Shown here: one piece after another, positions 1 to 6,825 of the stretch
Position numbering within the stretch: the stretch's first letter is position 1
How the letters are laid out: every line of letters begins with the position of its first letter
From: Candidatus Solincola tengchongensis
GTDB lineage: Bacteria > Actinomycetota > Geothermincolia > Geothermincolales > RBG-13-55-18
Length of the DNA stretch: 14,057 bases
Assembly (NCBI GenBank): GCA_015711895.1
Contig: JACVJH010000065.1
Location: forward strand, 1-14,057
Reading direction: 5' to 3'
Notes under the pieces: model-generated
The model's input: the letters and a program-made list of their open reading frames with translations, nothing else
Databases searched by the model: none
What the model was told of the DNA's origin: nothing
Program-made: the position numbers and the translations under genes

Positions 1-399
1 CCCCATGGCATAGTCCCAGTACCTCTCCCCCTGCCCCTCCAAGGCGGCCACCCCCAGGGTGGAGAGGACCTCGCTGGTTATGGGCCAGGCGTTCTCGAAG
101 CAGTGGACGATCTCCGGCGGGAAGTTGAAGGGGACCAGGAGCACCTTCTTTCCCTCCTGTTTGGCGCGGTGTGCCCCTTCCAGCCAGGTCTTCATCAGCT
201 TCAGGAACTCCAGACTGGTCCCGCGCACGCGGGGCACCAGAAAGGCGCGCATGGTCTTCGGCAGTTCCGTGGGGAGGAGATGGGCAATACCCTCCACCTC
301 ATCGTCGCTCATCTCGCCGGGCAACATGTCCACGATGGAGAAGATCTCGTATACCCGGTTGATGAGCCCCTCGTAGGGTTTGAACTGCCTCACCGCCAT
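1..399 (-). CDS. 2-hydroxyacyl-CoA dehydratase / benzoyl-CoA reductase-type subunit, N-terminal part
   Basis: The reading frame starts with ATG at 399, with a GGAGGGGGG ribosome-binding site about 6 bases upstream. It stays open to the left window edge (133 codons), so the gene is cut. Residues 84-100 contain KKVLLVPFNFPPEI, matching the first beta-strand and P-x-E turn of the HgdB/BcrB/BcrC fold. It follows the sister subunit at 459-1613 after a 59-base gap, so the two probably form one heteromer. Members of this family carry out radical dehydration of 2-hydroxyacyl-CoA or reduction of aromatic CoA esters, using an Fe-S cluster and an ATP-driven activator. The activator is not in the window. 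Oddly, the position where the sister has its first cysteine (Cys34) is a proline here, so this chain may bind its cluster differently or not at all. The fold family is fairly secure and the reaction is unknown. Confidence 0.72.
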   Translation of the reverse strand, partial: MAVRQFKPYEGLINRVYEIFSIVDMLPGEMSDDEVEGIAHLLPTELPKTMRAFLVPRVRGTSLEFLKLMKTWLEGAHRAKQEGKKVLLVPFNFPPEIVHCFENAWPITSEVLSTLGVAALEGQGERYWDYAMG

Positions 400-458
400 A
401 TCACATCCCCCCTCCATGCCCTCCGGCGAAGGCCCGAAAAGCCCACCGAACGGAAGCC

Positions 459-1613
459 TCACCGGACCGCCTCCGCCCTCTCCACCGCTCCGCTCCCGAT
501 CCTCTCCAGGAAAGCCTGTACCCTCGTGCGGATGCGCCCGGCATCCGCCGGAGAACCGTAATCCTTCTCCAGGACCAGGACCGGGATGCCGTTCTTCTCC
601 AGGTCATGGCGCAAGGACACGGATTCCACTCCGTGCAGGTCGCAGAACTTGTTGTAGGTGATGATGGCACCGTCCACCCCGGCCTGCCTCGCGCGCTCCA
701 GGACGAAGTCCCGGCGCCGCTCATACTCCGTGAACATGCGCGGGCAGAAGAGGTTCCCCAGGTATTTCTCGGCCAGGTAGAGCAGGGGTTCCTCCACGTT
801 CTCCCCCTCCCGGCCCCAGATGGAACGGGAACCGTAGCACAGAGCGTCGGTCACCACCAGCGCTCCCTGGTCCTCTATCTCCGCTACCAGGTCCACCTCG
901 TCGGTGGCACTCCCCAGGAGGATCAGCCGAGCCCGCCCGCCGATCGCCGGCCCCCTCGACCTCTCCTCCACCAGGCGGTCCAGGAGGGAGAGGAAGTCGG
1001 CGGCGCGCATGGAGGACCCGGTGCAGATCACCTGCAGCGCCTCCGCCCCGCTCAGGCGCGGCTCCCCCCCTTCCCGCAGGGCATAAAGTTCCCTCAGCCC
1101 GGCCTGGACCTGGTTCATGGTGCCGATGGCCTCCCGGAGGGCATCGTCGGTTATCTCCACCCCGAAGTGCTCCTCCAGGGCCAGGCGGAGGAGGCTCAAC
1201 TCCTCCGTGAAATATTCCAGCGAATCCCGGCGCACGAAGTGGGGCACCTTAAGGTAGTGGAAGAAGTCATACTTCCTGGCATACTGCCAGTTCTCGAACA
1301 TCCCCCGCAGGTGGTCGCAGCCGTTGGTCTCGATGAGGCCGTCCAGGAAATCGTAGGTGCCGTCCAAACCAAGATGCAGGCAGGAGCGGCAAAAACGGCA
1401 GTTGAAACGCGCCAGATAGCTGTCTCCAAGCTCGGTCTCCGGATGCCCGAAGGCCTTGATGCGGTAGGGCAGGATCCCGGCGGCCTCGATCATCTCCACG
1501 GGGGTCGCCGTGCAGGCGTATCCCAGGACCTTCCCTCCACCCTCCTTCCACCGCCGCACGTAGTCGGTATGAACATCCGAGGGCTTCCGCTGCAGTTCCT
1601 CCATGGCCCTCAC
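459..1613 (-). CDS. 2-hydroxyacyl-CoA dehydratase / benzoyl-CoA reductase-type subunit (Fe-S)
   Basis: This 384-aa protein has the hallmarks of the HgdA/HgdB, FldB/FldC and BcrB/BcrC family. They are GYACTATPVEMIEAAG at residues 31-46, a cysteine-rich stretch NCRFCRSC at 71-78, NGCDHLRGMFENW at 97-109 and YNKFCDLHG at 320-328. Cys34, Cys99 and Cys324 sit where the family places its cluster-binding cysteines; Cys72/75/78 are extra candidates. Such subunits dehydrate 2-hydroxyacyl-CoA or reduce aryl-CoA rings through a ketyl radical, and the sequence does not tell which. The frame opens with GTG at 1613, overlapping the TGA of the 531-aa gene (GTGA), which indicates translational coupling. An ATG at 1604 with GGGGAGGG 8 bases upstream is an equally good or better start. 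The next gene, at 399, is the probable partner subunit. The ATP-dependent activator is not in the window. Confidence 0.85.
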   Translation of the reverse strand: MRAMEELQRKPSDVHTDYVRRWKEGGGKVLGYACTATPVEMIEAAGILPYRIKAFGHPETELGDSYLARFNCRFCRSCLHLGLDGTYDFLDGLIETNGCDHLRGMFENWQYARKYDFFHYLKVPHFVRRDSLEYFTEELSLLRLALEEHFGVEITDDALREAIGTMNQVQAGLRELYALREGGEPRLSGAEALQVICTGSSMRAADFLSLLDRLVEERSRGPAIGGRARLILLGSATDEVDLVAEIEDQGALVVTDALCYGSRSIWGREGENVEEPLLYLAEKYLGNLFCPRMFTEYERRRDFVLERARQAGVDGAIITYNKFCDLHGVESVSLRHDLEKNGIPVLVLEKDYGSPADAGRIRTRVQAFLERIGSGAVERAEAVR

Positions 1614-3205
1614 CCTCCCCTCCTCCGCTTACCCAACCATCGCAGGGTCATAAGTCCCACCACGGCGCCGCCGGAGACCATTGCCGCTTTCCTCGCCCTC
1701 TTTCCGAGATCCGTTTCCCGCATCAGCGCCCCGAACAGGGGGTAGAGTAATCCGGCCGCCGCCCGCCTCAGCTCCCTGGCGTCAACGGCCTTGAGAACAC
1801 GGACCGCCTTCTCCGCCAAGGCTCCCGGATCATCGCCGAGCCACCGGTTGAAGGAGACCAGGGCTGCGTTGATCTTCTCACCCAGGGCCTCCGGCTGCAG
1901 TGCGGCCTGCACCCCTGGATCGGATAGCAGCGCTTCGCGGGCCTGGAATAACAGGGCCTTCCCCGCGGCGGACGCCTGCTCCCGGTCCAGCGCGGCGAGG
2001 AACTCTCCGAGGGTCTCGCCCGCGAGGTCCGGGGCCGCTTGGAAGGCCTTGTTGAGGATGGCCGCGTTGTAGTTGACCACCCGAGCTGCCTCCCGGGGCC
2101 GGAATGCCTCCCGGTAATGCGCGACCATGCGCTCCACCCCCTCCGGGGAGAGCTCGGCGAAGCGGCGCAGGAACTCCGCCGTGCCGCGGAGGGCGGCGTT
2201 GACCGCGGCGTAGAGGACGCCGGCCACCCGCGCCGTGGCCTCCGGATCGGCGTAAAGGTACTCGGAGAGAACCTCACTCACCACCCTTCCGTCGTCGCCC
2301 AGGGCCGCCAGGGCCTCGCGGAGTTTCTCGCCGTCCACGGCATCCACCGTCCGCCGGCTCACGCGCCGCAGCACTTCCTTGAAGCGCGGCTCGTCCCTCC
2401 CCAGCACCAGGTTGCCCCGGTGCAGGGTGACCACGAAATCGGAGAGGGCGTTGACCAGCCCGCCCACCTCGACCTGGTCTATGTCCTCCAGGAGCTGGAA
2501 GACGGCGTTGGCCAGTATCTCCGCGGGGAGCTTCATGCCCTCCAGGACCCGGGTCAGCACCCTTAGCAGGTAGTTGACCAGGGGCGGGACCACCCCCAGG
2601 AGATTGGAGAGGGTCACGGGATTGAAGGGGGGCGGCTCCCCGGAGAGTTCCCGCCGGCGTCTCTCGAAGTGGCCCGTCAGGCCCACGCGCACCTTTCCGA
2701 AATCCGCCGTGTTCCCCACCTTCTTCAGGGCTGGGCCCACCGCCTCGAGCACCGATTCCGCGAGGGAGCCCAGCCCCGCCAGCAGGGCGTCCAGAGCCTC
2801 CCGGTCCTCCAGGAGCAGATCGTTCAACAACGGGGCATAGGCGCCGGGGATGGCCTTCACCGTCTCCAGATCCAGCTCCCCTCCCATGCGGACCAGAAAG
2901 TCGCGGAGGATATCCCGGGTGAAGTTGTTGAGCTGTACTCCCAGCTCCACCAGGGCTTCGGCCAGCCAGTTGGCCACCTTGGGGGCACTCCCCAGCAGCC
3001 CCATGGAGAAACCCACATCCTCCCAAAGGAAGGCCCTGATCGCCTCCCTGGCGGAGGCGGGATCCATGTCCCGCAGGTGGATGTTCACCAGCTCCTTGAA
3101 GCCGGGCGAGCGGATGAGCTCCCGTATCATTCCTGCCAAGACGGACTCCGAGGAGCTGCCTTCTTCATTTATATTTACCTCTACTTTACCTTTAATATCT
3201 TCCAT
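1610..3205 (-). CDS. Helical repeat protein of unknown family with C-terminal membrane anchor
   Basis: I do not recognise this 531-aa protein. It is predicted almost wholly alpha-helical, rich in Leu, Ala, Glu and Arg, and has no cysteine. Residues 26-131 align without gaps to residues 29-134 of the 160-aa product at 3406-3888, with about one third identical residues counted by eye (shared LI.SP.FK, WEDV, P..xN and QLN.F). Related helical units seem to recur near residues 198-262, 325-385 and 440-495, each with a VN/IN-type motif, a proline-led helix start and an acidic turn. Residues 507-524 are hydrophobic, flanked by KRARK and KRRRGG, which looks like a tail anchor to the cytoplasmic membrane. 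The start is ATG at 3205, with GAGGGG about 2-8 bases upstream. Its stop overlaps the dehydratase subunit start, so the two are co-translated. A scaffold or membrane-tethering role is inference only. Confidence 0.8.
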   Translation of the reverse strand: MEDIKGKVEVNINEEGSSSESVLAGMIRELIRSPGFKELVNIHLRDMDPASAREAIRAFLWEDVGFSMGLLGSAPKVANWLAEALVELGVQLNNFTRDILRDFLVRMGGELDLETVKAIPGAYAPLLNDLLLEDREALDALLAGLGSLAESVLEAVGPALKKVGNTADFGKVRVGLTGHFERRRRELSGEPPPFNPVTLSNLLGVVPPLVNYLLRVLTRVLEGMKLPAEILANAVFQLLEDIDQVEVGGLVNALSDFVVTLHRGNLVLGRDEPRFKEVLRRVSRRTVDAVDGEKLREALAALGDDGRVVSEVLSEYLYADPEATARVAGVLYAAVNAALRGTAEFLRRFAELSPEGVERMVAHYREAFRPREAARVVNYNAAILNKAFQAAPDLAGETLGEFLAALDREQASAAGKALLFQAREALLSDPGVQAALQPEALGEKINAALVSFNRWLGDDPGALAEKAVRVLKAVDARELRRAAAGLLYPLFGALMRETDLGKRARKAAMVSGGAVVGLMTLRWLGKRRRGG

Positions 3206-3405
3206 TACCCCTCACCCTCCTCCACCATCCAAGAAAGCGCCGCTCCCGCTGCCCCGTTTCCTTTTAGCTAGGTCGAGATTTTTCTCCACTGTCCTCCACA
3301 TGAGAACTCCTAATACCCATTTATAATCAACTTATAGTAAAGGTTTATTGTTTTATTGACGCACCCACCGGGCCAATCATGCCCCTGCAAGATGCGGGAG
3401 CCGAC
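3206..3405. promoter_or_regulatory. AT-rich intergenic island, probable promoter region for the 531-aa gene
   Basis: These 200 bases separate the two related helical-protein genes. Within them, 3311-3360 is strongly AT-rich, in sharp contrast with the GC-rich surroundings. Read on the minus strand it holds TATAAG and TATAAA hexamers usable as -10 boxes, but I see no convincing -35 at the right spacing. An exact 7-base direct repeat (TTTATTG on the plus strand, at 3344-3350 and 3352-3358) lies just upstream. The island therefore probably starts a separate transcript for the genes at 3205 and beyond. No terminator for the preceding gene is visible. Confidence 0.4.
3322..3336. repeat. Operator-like inverted repeat TATAA-N5-TTATA
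   Basis: A perfect 5-base inverted repeat with a 5-base centre (TATAATCAACTTATA) sits in the AT-rich island, overlapping the candidate -10 boxes. It resembles a small operator, but such short AT dyads also arise by chance in AT-rich DNA. Confidence 0.3.
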
Positions 3406-3888
3406 TCATACCCCTTCCTCCTCCCTCCCCGGGGACCCCGCACCTACCGCGCTCGCCATCCGCCCGCGCAATCCCTCCAAGATGGGGGCGAGCTTTTCCA
3501 GGAGCAGCCTGGCCTCTTCCGCCGTCCTTTCCAGGGCCTCGAAGTCCACTTCCGCCGCCAGCCTGGAGAGGAAGGCCAGGAGCATCTCCGGGGGGAAGGC
3601 GTTGAGCTGCGCAACCATCTCCTCCACGGCGCGGACGGCAAAGTTGACCGCTCTGGGCAGGGCGCTGGCCGCCCCCATGAAGGTCTCCACGTCCTCCCAC
3701 ATCAGGGCCCTCACCAGCCCGGGGGCGTTCTCCGCATCGATGGCGTTGACCAGGATCTTCAAGCTTGACTTGAACTTGGGACTCTTTATAAGGCGCCGCA
3801 AAAGCCTTTCCCCCAGCCCCTCTGTAGCCCTTGAAGCCTCGGGGATGCCCCGCGCCGGAGCCGGCCTCGGCGAGACAGTCTCCTTCAT
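3406..3888 (-). CDS. Small helical protein of unknown family, paralogue of the 531-aa protein's N-terminus
   Basis: I do not recognise this 160-aa protein, but it is clearly a real gene, because residues 29-134 align without gaps to residues 26-131 of the 531-aa product (36 of about 105 positions identical by eye, including LI.SP.FK, WEDV, QLN.F and E.DxE). The first 28 residues are Pro/Ala/Arg-rich and probably disordered. The rest forms several amphipathic helices, and the tail (GREEEGV) is acidic. There is no cysteine, signal peptide or membrane segment, so it should be soluble. The start is ATG at 3888 with a short GAGGGAAG site just upstream, 22 bases after the stop of the acyl-CoA dehydrogenase at 3911, so it is in that operon. 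It may pair with the longer relative or chaperone the dehydrogenases; both ideas are inference. A longer frame at 3377-3898 on this strand is a shadow. Confidence 0.72.
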   Translation of the reverse strand: MKETVSPRPAPARGIPEASRATEGLGERLLRRLIKSPKFKSSLKILVNAIDAENAPGLVRALMWEDVETFMGAASALPRAVNFAVRAVEEMVAQLNAFPPEMLLAFLSRLAAEVDFEALERTAEEARLLLEKLAPILEGLRGRMASAVGAGSPGREEEGV

Positions 3889-3910
3889 CTTCCCTCACCC
3901 GCCTCCGCTC

Positions 3911-5179
3911 TCACAGGGTCCGGCAATCGAAGAACCAGCGGGCCACCTCCGCCTGGCAGAGCTGCTTTCCTCCCATCCAGAGCTGCACGATCTTCAGGTC
4001 CCGCCAGTGTTTCTCCACGTCCCAGTCCCGGTCCGCCCCGTAGAGGCTCATGATGTTCATGGCCCGGCCCACGTCCTCCACGGCCCGGTCACAGGCCCAG
4101 TATTTGTAGGCCCTCCCCTTGGCCACCATCTCCTCGCTCCAACGCGGCCCGTAGAGGTCCGGCCGGTCCACCATGCGCGCGTATTGGTAACCCACGATAC
4201 GGATTATCTCGATGTCCCTGGCGATGTCCGCCAGGGCTCCGGCCACCGCGTCGTGTTCCTTCAGGGGCTTCCCCCTGTAGGTCTCCTCGCTCACGAACTG
4301 GTAGAGCCTCTCGTAGACGTTCATCATGGAGCCCCCCACGAAGGCGATGCTCCCCAGGTTCCCGAAGGTGATGACCTCCTTGAAGTAGAGGAGGTCAAGA
4401 CCGGGGCCGTGCGCACGGTAGTGCTTGGGGACCCGCACGTTCTCGAACCATATGTCCCCGTTCTTGTCCGCCGCCATTCCCGCTTTCTCGTATGGAGGGC
4501 CCTGCGTCACCCCGGGGGTGTCCGCAGGGACGAAGATGAAGGCGAAGTCGTTGGGGTCCTCGGACCCCGGATTAGTGGTGCACACCACCCCGAAGAGGTC
4601 GCAGACCCCGCCGGAGTTGGTGGGCCACAGCTTGTGGCCGTTTATCACCCATTCGTCCCCGTCCAGGACCGCCGTGGTCTGGATGGTGGAGCCCTTGACG
4701 ATCTCCATGTTCTCTATGTCCGCTCCGCCCTGGGGCTCGGTCATGGCGTTGGCCGCGAAACGCGGCTCGGTGGTGGAGCAGAAGATGGGGGCGAACTCCT
4801 CGCACAGCTGCCGGTTGACGTGGGGTTCCATGCAGATCATCACCAGGGGCCAGAAGACCACCCCGAAGGCCACGGCCATCCCCGAATCGGCGCGGGCCAC
4901 CTCCTCGAAGAGGCGGTAGGAGGAAGTCCCGGCGTAATTGGAGCGGCCCAGGCCCCATCCCCCCAGGTCCTCGGGGAAGAGAACCCTCTGAAGTCCCAGC
5001 TCCCCCATGAGCCGCTTGAAGGCGGGCTCGATGAGCCGGTGCTCCTTCCAGTCCTCGTCGAAGCGCCGGCGGTGGGGGATGACCCAGGTCTCCGCCCATT
5101 CGCGGACGATCATCCCCAGGGGATCGTCAAGGGGAGAGAGGTATTCCAGCGGCCGGGTGAAATCGTCTATGGTCCTCAT
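3911..5179 (-). CDS. Acyl-CoA dehydrogenase with a substituted catalytic position (sister of next upstream gene)
   Basis: This is a 422-aa flavoprotein of the acyl-CoA dehydrogenase family (alpha-beta-alpha fold). The flavin/substrate motif MTEPQGGAD is intact near residues 146-154, followed by the middle beta-domain (WVINGHKLWPTN) and the C-terminal helical domain. The helix that carries the medium-chain-type base reads RDLKIVQLWMGG (393-404), with Met where YEGT enzymes have Glu. The alternative glutamate of isovaleryl-type enzymes (LDLER) is also not present; that region reads VITFGNLGS. The protein may therefore use another base, catalyse an unusual elimination, or act in a heteromer. I chose ATG 5179 because it has GGGAGG 8 bases upstream and matches the length of its sister's N-terminus. 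The frame also has an ATG at 5236 with GGAGGG upstream, which would add 19 residues. It lies 135 bases after the sister gene. Confidence 0.88.
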   Translation of the reverse strand: MRTIDDFTRPLEYLSPLDDPLGMIVREWAETWVIPHRRRFDEDWKEHRLIEPAFKRLMGELGLQRVLFPEDLGGWGLGRSNYAGTSSYRLFEEVARADSGMAVAFGVVFWPLVMICMEPHVNRQLCEEFAPIFCSTTEPRFAANAMTEPQGGADIENMEIVKGSTIQTTAVLDGDEWVINGHKLWPTNSGGVCDLFGVVCTTNPGSEDPNDFAFIFVPADTPGVTQGPPYEKAGMAADKNGDIWFENVRVPKHYRAHGPGLDLLYFKEVITFGNLGSIAFVGGSMMNVYERLYQFVSEETYRGKPLKEHDAVAGALADIARDIEIIRIVGYQYARMVDRPDLYGPRWSEEMVAKGRAYKYWACDRAVEDVGRAMNIMSLYGADRDWDVEKHWRDLKIVQLWMGGKQLCQAEVARWFFDCRTL

Positions 5180-5314
5180 TTCCAGTTCCTCCCAATCTTC
5201 TCTTGACGGCCCGGTACCGGCTCTTCCGGGCTCCATGGACCCATACCCTCCGCCGGTCCGGCGCCCTTCCGCATCCGCTTCGCCACCGTGTCCGCTCCGT
5301 TTTCGAGAACGGCC

Positions 5315-6523
5315 TCACAGGCCGCTCGCGTGGTAGAAGAAGCGGGACACATCCATCTTCGCCAGCTCATAGGGCCCCAGGCAGAGCTGCATGGTCTTGA
5401 CGTCCCGCCAGTAGCGCTCCAGGTTCCACTCCTTGGCGTATCCCGCCGAGGCCATCATCTCCATGGAGCGGTTGATGGCCCTCTCCGCAGCCTGGGAGAC
5501 GTGGTGTGCCACCATCAGCGCGGTCACGTAGTTGTCCTCCGCGCCCGCCGGACCGTACACGCCGGGCTCGGAGAGCATGCGGGCCAGGTTCCAGGTGAGC
5601 ATGCGGGAGAGCGCCGTGTCCTGGGCCACCTCGGCCATCACCGAGGCGGTGAGCGGGTTCTCCTTGAAGATGTTGCCTCTCCCTTTGATGACCCGGTTGT
5701 CGCCCCACTCGCGGAGTATCTCGTAAGAGGCGAAGAGCGCCCCTACATTGCTGGCAGATATTCCCATATAGAGCCAGGCCAGAAAGGCGCGGCAGGCTTC
5801 CGGCCCCCTAGCGGCGCACATCCCTTCCGAGACCTTCACCTTCTCCAGCGTCACTTCCGCATGGCGGTCGACGGCCAAACCGGTACGCTTGATAGCCTCC
5901 CCCCGCTTTAGGCCCTTTGTCCCTCCGGGTAGGACCAACAGACCCACCCCGTCCTCCGAACCCTCAAGCGCGCACAGGACCCCGAAGAAGCTGGCGCTCG
6001 CCCCGCAGGCCAGGGGCCGGGCGGAAGCGGCCTCCACCGTCCAGCCTCCCTTGGCCGCCCGGGCCGTGGCCTGCGGCTCGTCGCGGTACAGGGGAAGCAC
6101 CAGCGAGACCAGGGCCGGATCATCTTTGCTGGTAATTATTTCCTGAAGGGCGGAGCAGATCTCCTCCTTGACCTCTCCTTCCATGGCCACCGCGCTCTGC
6201 AGAGCGAGGAGGCAGGAGAGGAGGAAGGCGATGCCCACGTCCCCCCGCGCCACCTGTTCCAGGGCGGCGGTCGCGGTGACGGCGGCCGAGGGAAGGTTGT
6301 GCCCGTCCCCGCCGTATTCCTCCGGCCAGAAGAGCCGCTGCAGGCCTATCTCCAGGAAGAGCTTGCGTATGGCCGGCTCCAGCAGTCCCTCATAGTCCTC
6401 CTTGAGCTCCAGGCGCCTGGCCATGACCTCGTTCTCCGCCCACTCCCTAAGGTTTTCGGCCAGAGAGAGGTCCATCTCCGTCGCCCACTCGCAGAGGAAG
6501 GGGAAAGAGTAGCTGTTTCCCAT
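5315..6523 (-). CDS. Degenerate acyl-CoA dehydrogenase-like protein, probable partner subunit
   Basis: This 402-aa protein is a diverged sister of the gene at 3911-5179. Shared stretches include LREWAE, L.EPA..KL..E.GLQR, FPE/WPEE.GG, EQVAR.D.G and a C-terminus RDVKTMQLCLGPYEL (373-387). The flavin/substrate motif has decayed from MTEP..G(A/S)D to YRDEPQATA (147-154), and about 17 residues of the middle beta-domain are missing. The medium-chain catalytic Glu position is Leu382, and no LDLER-type Glu is seen. In known two-subunit acyl-CoA dehydrogenases, such as the mycobacterial steroid enzymes, one chain loses catalytic residues. A similar non-catalytic or half-site role is my inference here. 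The start is ATG 6523 with AGGAGG 5 bases upstream, a strong site. It is the first gene after a long noncoding region, so it probably heads the operon. Confidence 0.82.
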   Translation of the reverse strand: MGNSYSFPFLCEWATEMDLSLAENLREWAENEVMARRLELKEDYEGLLEPAIRKLFLEIGLQRLFWPEEYGGDGHNLPSAAVTATAALEQVARGDVGIAFLLSCLLALQSAVAMEGEVKEEICSALQEIITSKDDPALVSLVLPLYRDEPQATARAAKGGWTVEAASARPLACGASASFFGVLCALEGSEDGVGLLVLPGGTKGLKRGEAIKRTGLAVDRHAEVTLEKVKVSEGMCAARGPEACRAFLAWLYMGISASNVGALFASYEILREWGDNRVIKGRGNIFKENPLTASVMAEVAQDTALSRMLTWNLARMLSEPGVYGPAGAEDNYVTALMVAHHVSQAAERAINRSMEMMASAGYAKEWNLERYWRDVKTMQLCLGPYELAKMDVSRFFYHASGL

Positions 6524-6617
6524 GAGAACCTCCTATTCCCGAACCGTCCAGATAAACGATAGAGCTCAGTCCTTCTTCTTTGTCGAGCAGCCGGTGCGGG
6601 CGGAAAATCTACCCCTA

Positions 6618-6646
6618 CATACAAACAGCGGTCATCCGTACAGCAA
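6618..6646 (-). promoter_or_regulatory. Candidate sigma70-type promoter for the 6523 dehydrogenase operon
   Basis: Read on the minus strand there is a TTGCTG (-35, bases 6641-6646), a 17-base spacer and a TGTATG (-10, bases 6618-6623), about 95 bases before the ATG at 6523. The -10 match is weak. The position, just upstream of an operon head with a strong ribosome-binding site, supports it. Confidence 0.3.
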
Positions 6647-6652
6647 TGATAT

Positions 6653-6672
6653 GCCCGGCTCCCTCCCCGGGC
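6653..6672. repeat. GC hairpin, 6-bp perfect stem
   Basis: GCCCGG (6653-6658) pairs with CCGGGC (6667-6672) around an 8-base pyrimidine-rich loop. There is no T-run on either side, so it is not a standard intrinsic terminator. Together with the next hairpin it forms a compact structured stretch. Confidence 0.35.
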
Positions 6673-6682
6673 AATAAGGGAT

Positions 6683-6705
6683 AACCCCCTTCCCTCCCGG
6701 GGGTT
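6683..6705. repeat. GC hairpin, 7-bp perfect stem
   Basis: AACCCCC (6683-6689) pairs with GGGGGTT (6699-6705) around a 9-base loop. It lies 10 bases from the neighbouring 6-bp hairpin. The two loops share the sequence TCCCTCC or close to it, which makes a duplicated or alternative-pairing element possible. Confidence 0.35.
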
Positions 6706-6763
6706 CTCACCCAGACGGACCCCCGCTCCAATCACCCTCTTTCCGGCGGGCGAGATGACGGGT

Positions 6764-6825
6764 CCTTTTTTCGGCCTCTTCTCGGAGGGTCGGCTGGACC
6801 GGCCCTCTAGCATCCCCGAAAAAGG
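6764..6825. repeat. Nested inverted repeat, outer 10-bp and inner 9-bp stem
   Basis: The outer arms CCTTTTTTCGG (6764-6774) and CCGAAAAAGG (6816-6825) pair with one bulged T. Inside, GAGGGTCGG (6785-6793) pairs with CCGGCCCTC (6799-6807) through nine pairs, one of them G-T, around a 5-base loop. It starts about 120 bases after the corrinoid gene stop on the minus strand. The inner stem is not followed by a T-run in either direction, so a folded RNA 3' end or a protein-binding site is more likely than a classic terminator. Confidence 0.4.

Noticed and set aside
606..1745. Plus-strand open frame of 379 codons
   Set aside because: Antisense to the dehydratase subunit at 459-1613, whose cysteine motifs are convincing.
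3377..3898. Minus-strand 173-codon frame overlapping the 160-aa gene
   Set aside because: Gly/Arg-rich shadow in another frame; the 160-aa frame is supported by homology to the 531-aa protein.
3356..5206. Plus-strand open frame of 616 codons
   Set aside because: It lies wholly antisense to the acyl-CoA dehydrogenase and helical-protein genes, and its translation is Pro/His/Gly/Val-rich low-quality sequence typical of shadow frames in GC-rich DNA.
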